Shown: positions 62,677-64,000 of the stretch, piece after piece
How the letters are laid out: every line of letters starts with the position of its first letter
Numbering within the stretch: the first letter of the stretch is position 1
Source: Methanosarcinaceae archaeon
Lineage (GTDB): Archaea > Halobacteriota > Methanosarcinia > Methanosarcinales > Methanosarcinaceae
DNA length: 64,000 bases
NCBI GenBank assembly: GCA_020055655.1
Contig: JAIPUR010000001.1
Coordinates: 168,554-232,553, forward strand
Reading direction: 5' to 3'
The notes under the pieces: generated by a model
What the model was told of the DNA's origin: nothing
Databases searched by the model: none
The model's input: the letters and a program-made list of their open reading frames with translations, nothing else
Translations under genes and position numbers: made by a program

Positions 62677-64000
62677 TTATGGAGACAATCTCTTTCTGTC
62701 CCTTGGGAACAATACCACATCACGGATGTTATCGACACCCAGCATGGTCATTAAAAGTCTCTCACAGCCAACACCCCATCCTGCATGTGGTGGCATACCG
62801 TATTTGAAAGCCTTGAGGTAGAATTCGAAGCCTTCAGGATCAAGACCCTGGGATTCTATTCTTTCTATGAGAAGTTCTGGCACGTGGATACGCTGTGCAC
62901 CGGATGAGAGTTCCATTGTTCTGTGCATCATATCAAAGCCCTTGGACAATACCGGATTGTCCTCGTATGGCATTGCGTAGAAAGGTTTGATCTCAGTTGG
63001 CCAGTCAATGATGAAATAGTGTGATTCACCAGTTTCCTTGAACACATGCTCACCGATGATGTGCTCTGCTGATGTACCAAGGTCATCCCCCCATGCAAGC
63101 ATTTCTCCGCCTTTTGAGTTTACGATCTCGATAGCTTCATCATATGTGACTCTCATAAATGGAGTCTTTGGAACCTGAAGTTCCACACCCAGAGTTGCCA
63201 GTGATGCTGAAGCCTTCTCGATCACCTGTTCGTAAACATAAGCTACCATATCTTCCAGAATTACCATGACATCAAAGTGGTCACAGAAACTTGCTTCTAT
63301 ATCGATAGAAGTAGCTTCATTAAGGTGTCTGCGAGTATCGTGTTCTTCAGCCCTGAAGATAGGACCAATCTCAAATACCCTGTCAAGTCCACCTGACATC
63401 AATATCTGCTTGAAGAGCTGAGGACTCTGGGGGAGGGCGTAGCACTTTCCCGGATTGACCCTGCTGGGGACGAGGAAATCCCTGGCCCCCTCCGGCGTCG
63501 ATCGGGTCAGAATGGGGGTCTCTATCTCCACGAACTCCCTGTCTATGAGAAAAGAGCGAATCAGGTTGGTGATTCGGCTTCGGAATATCATATTCTGCTG
63601 TAACTCCCTGTTGCGCAGGTCCAGATATCGGTATTTGAGTCTCGTTTCGAGGTTTACACTGCCGCCGTGCTGTATATCAAAAGGGGGAGTGAGGGAGAGA
63701 TTCAGCATCTCGAAATCGTGAACGTAGACTTCGATATCTCCAGTGGTTATGTTTGGATTCTCGGTCCCCACGGGACGCCGACGCACCACTCCCCTGATTG
63801 CTATCACATACTGACTTCTCAGGGTGTGGGCTATCTTGTGTGGTTCGGGGGCTTCCTGCGGATCGAAGACGACCTGGGTGATCCCCCATCGGTCAAACAG
63901 ATCGATAAAAGCGACCCCGCCATGGTCACGGTAATTTTCAACCCAGCCGTTCAGTGTTACTTCTTCGGACAGCTCTTTCGTTGTTAATTGCCCACATGTA
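62677..64000 (-). CDS. aspS: Aspartyl-tRNA synthetase, chimeric: bacterial-type N-terminus joined to archaeal-type C-terminus (partial)
   Basis: 441 codons, open to the right edge. The C-terminal 240 residues are the archaeal/eukaryal-type Asp[58 protein letters not shown] (class II motif 3) and [10 protein letters not shown]. Upstream of SPQLFKQ (about 63,410) the protein is bacterial-type: [20 protein letters not shown] with [51 protein letters not shown] and [20 protein letters not shown]. The DNA from about 63,430 on is much richer in G+C. The frame is kept. Either a recombinant gene or, more likely, an assembly join at a conserved site; the true archaeal N-terminus is not in this window. 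Confidence 0.85.
   Translation of the reverse strand, partial: TCGQLTTKELSEEVTLNGWVENYRDHGGVAFIDLFDRWGITQVVFDPQEAPEPHKIAHTLRSQYVIAIRGVVRRRPVGTENPNITTGDIEVYVHDFEMLNLSLTPPFDIQHGGSVNLETRLKYRYLDLRNRELQQNMIFRSRITNLIRSFLIDREFVEIETPILTRSTPEGARDFLVPSRVNPGKCYALPQSPQLFKQILMSGGLDRVFEIGPIFRAEEHDTRRHLNEATSIDIEASFCDHFDVMVILEDMVAYVYEQVIEKASASLATLGVELQVPKTPFMRVTYDEAIEIVNSKGGEMLAWGDDLGTSAEHIIGEHVFKETGESHYFIIDWPTEIKPFYAMPYEDNPVLSKGFDMMHRTMELSSGAQRIHVPELLIERIESQGLDPEGFEFYLKAFKYGMPPHAGWGVGCERLLMTMLGVDNIRDVVLFPRDRKRLSP

Overview
The window looks like a chromosome segment of a methylotrophic methanogenic archaeon of the Methanosarcinaceae, most like Methanolobus, Methanococcoides or Methanomethylovorans. The genus is inference. 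Evidence: a four-subunit-type pyruvate:ferredoxin oxidoreductase, an archaeal-type PEP carboxylase, PurP, IorAB, a methylcobamide:coenzyme M methyltransferase of the MtaA/MtbA type, DUF1638 and DUF6951 proteins, a TRAM mini-protein, GGTGA/GGAGG ribosome binding sites, TATA-like promoters and low GC.

Layout. 1-1.8 kb: porG-porD-porA (porA runs off the left edge). 2.2-9.8 kb: a very tight minus-strand operon ppcA-carA-carB-gamma carbonic anhydrase-purP, divergent from purE (9.9-10.4 kb) across a promoter with three ATAACTTGT-like elements. 10.5-13 kb: iorAB. 13-17.3 kb: CPA2 antiporter with USP domains, small winged-helix regulators, purC, HIT hydrolase. 17.4-21.9 kb: secreted proteins, including a beta-helix protein with a dockerin-like tail, a PNPOx-family protein and sfsA, then an AGCS transporter gene collapsed by an internal deletion. 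22.3-26.2 kb: the most unusual accessory cluster: a 67-residue peptide with two Trp-Cys-Glu repeats, a leaderless M4 metalloprotease with nine Cys-Pro-Pro repeats, and a PqqD-like/radical SAM/SPASM enzyme. This reads like a RiPP or protein-crosslinking system.

26.8-32.3 kb: oxidative-stress proteins (DUF6951, rubredoxin, rubrerythrin), methyltransferase, MATE exporter, permuted GTPase, small zinc-ribbon protein. 32.3-47.2 kb: thrC, a secreted cohesin-domain protein, MtaA-like methyltransferase, maf, a truncated corrinoid protein, U32 peptidase, a coiled-coil protein, a winged-helix regulator, DUF1638, pncB. 47.8-49.8 kb: TRAM protein and an ISL3-family element inserted inside an older copy of itself. 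50-57.2 kb: a copper/metal-stress island with a CopB-type P-type ATPase, Met-rich and Cys-rich small proteins, two ArsR-type regulators, a PepSY-like protein and broken cupredoxin and cytochrome c genes. 57.3-64 kb: SUMF1-domain protein, tRNA-Val with a duplicated 3' end, PNPOx remnant, Dabb protein, a two-subunit MgtE/SLC41 transporter with a PhoU/TrkA-C partner, rpiA, and aspS.

The last 600 bases need care. aspS is archaeal up to about position 63,410, then turns into a GC-richer, bacterial-type AspRS N-terminal half in the same reading frame. This is either a recombinant gene or, more likely, a misjoined assembly. Several gene remnants (AGCS, corrinoid protein, cytochrome c, DUF427, DUF3221-like, histidine kinase, PNPOx) show active gene decay in this genome.
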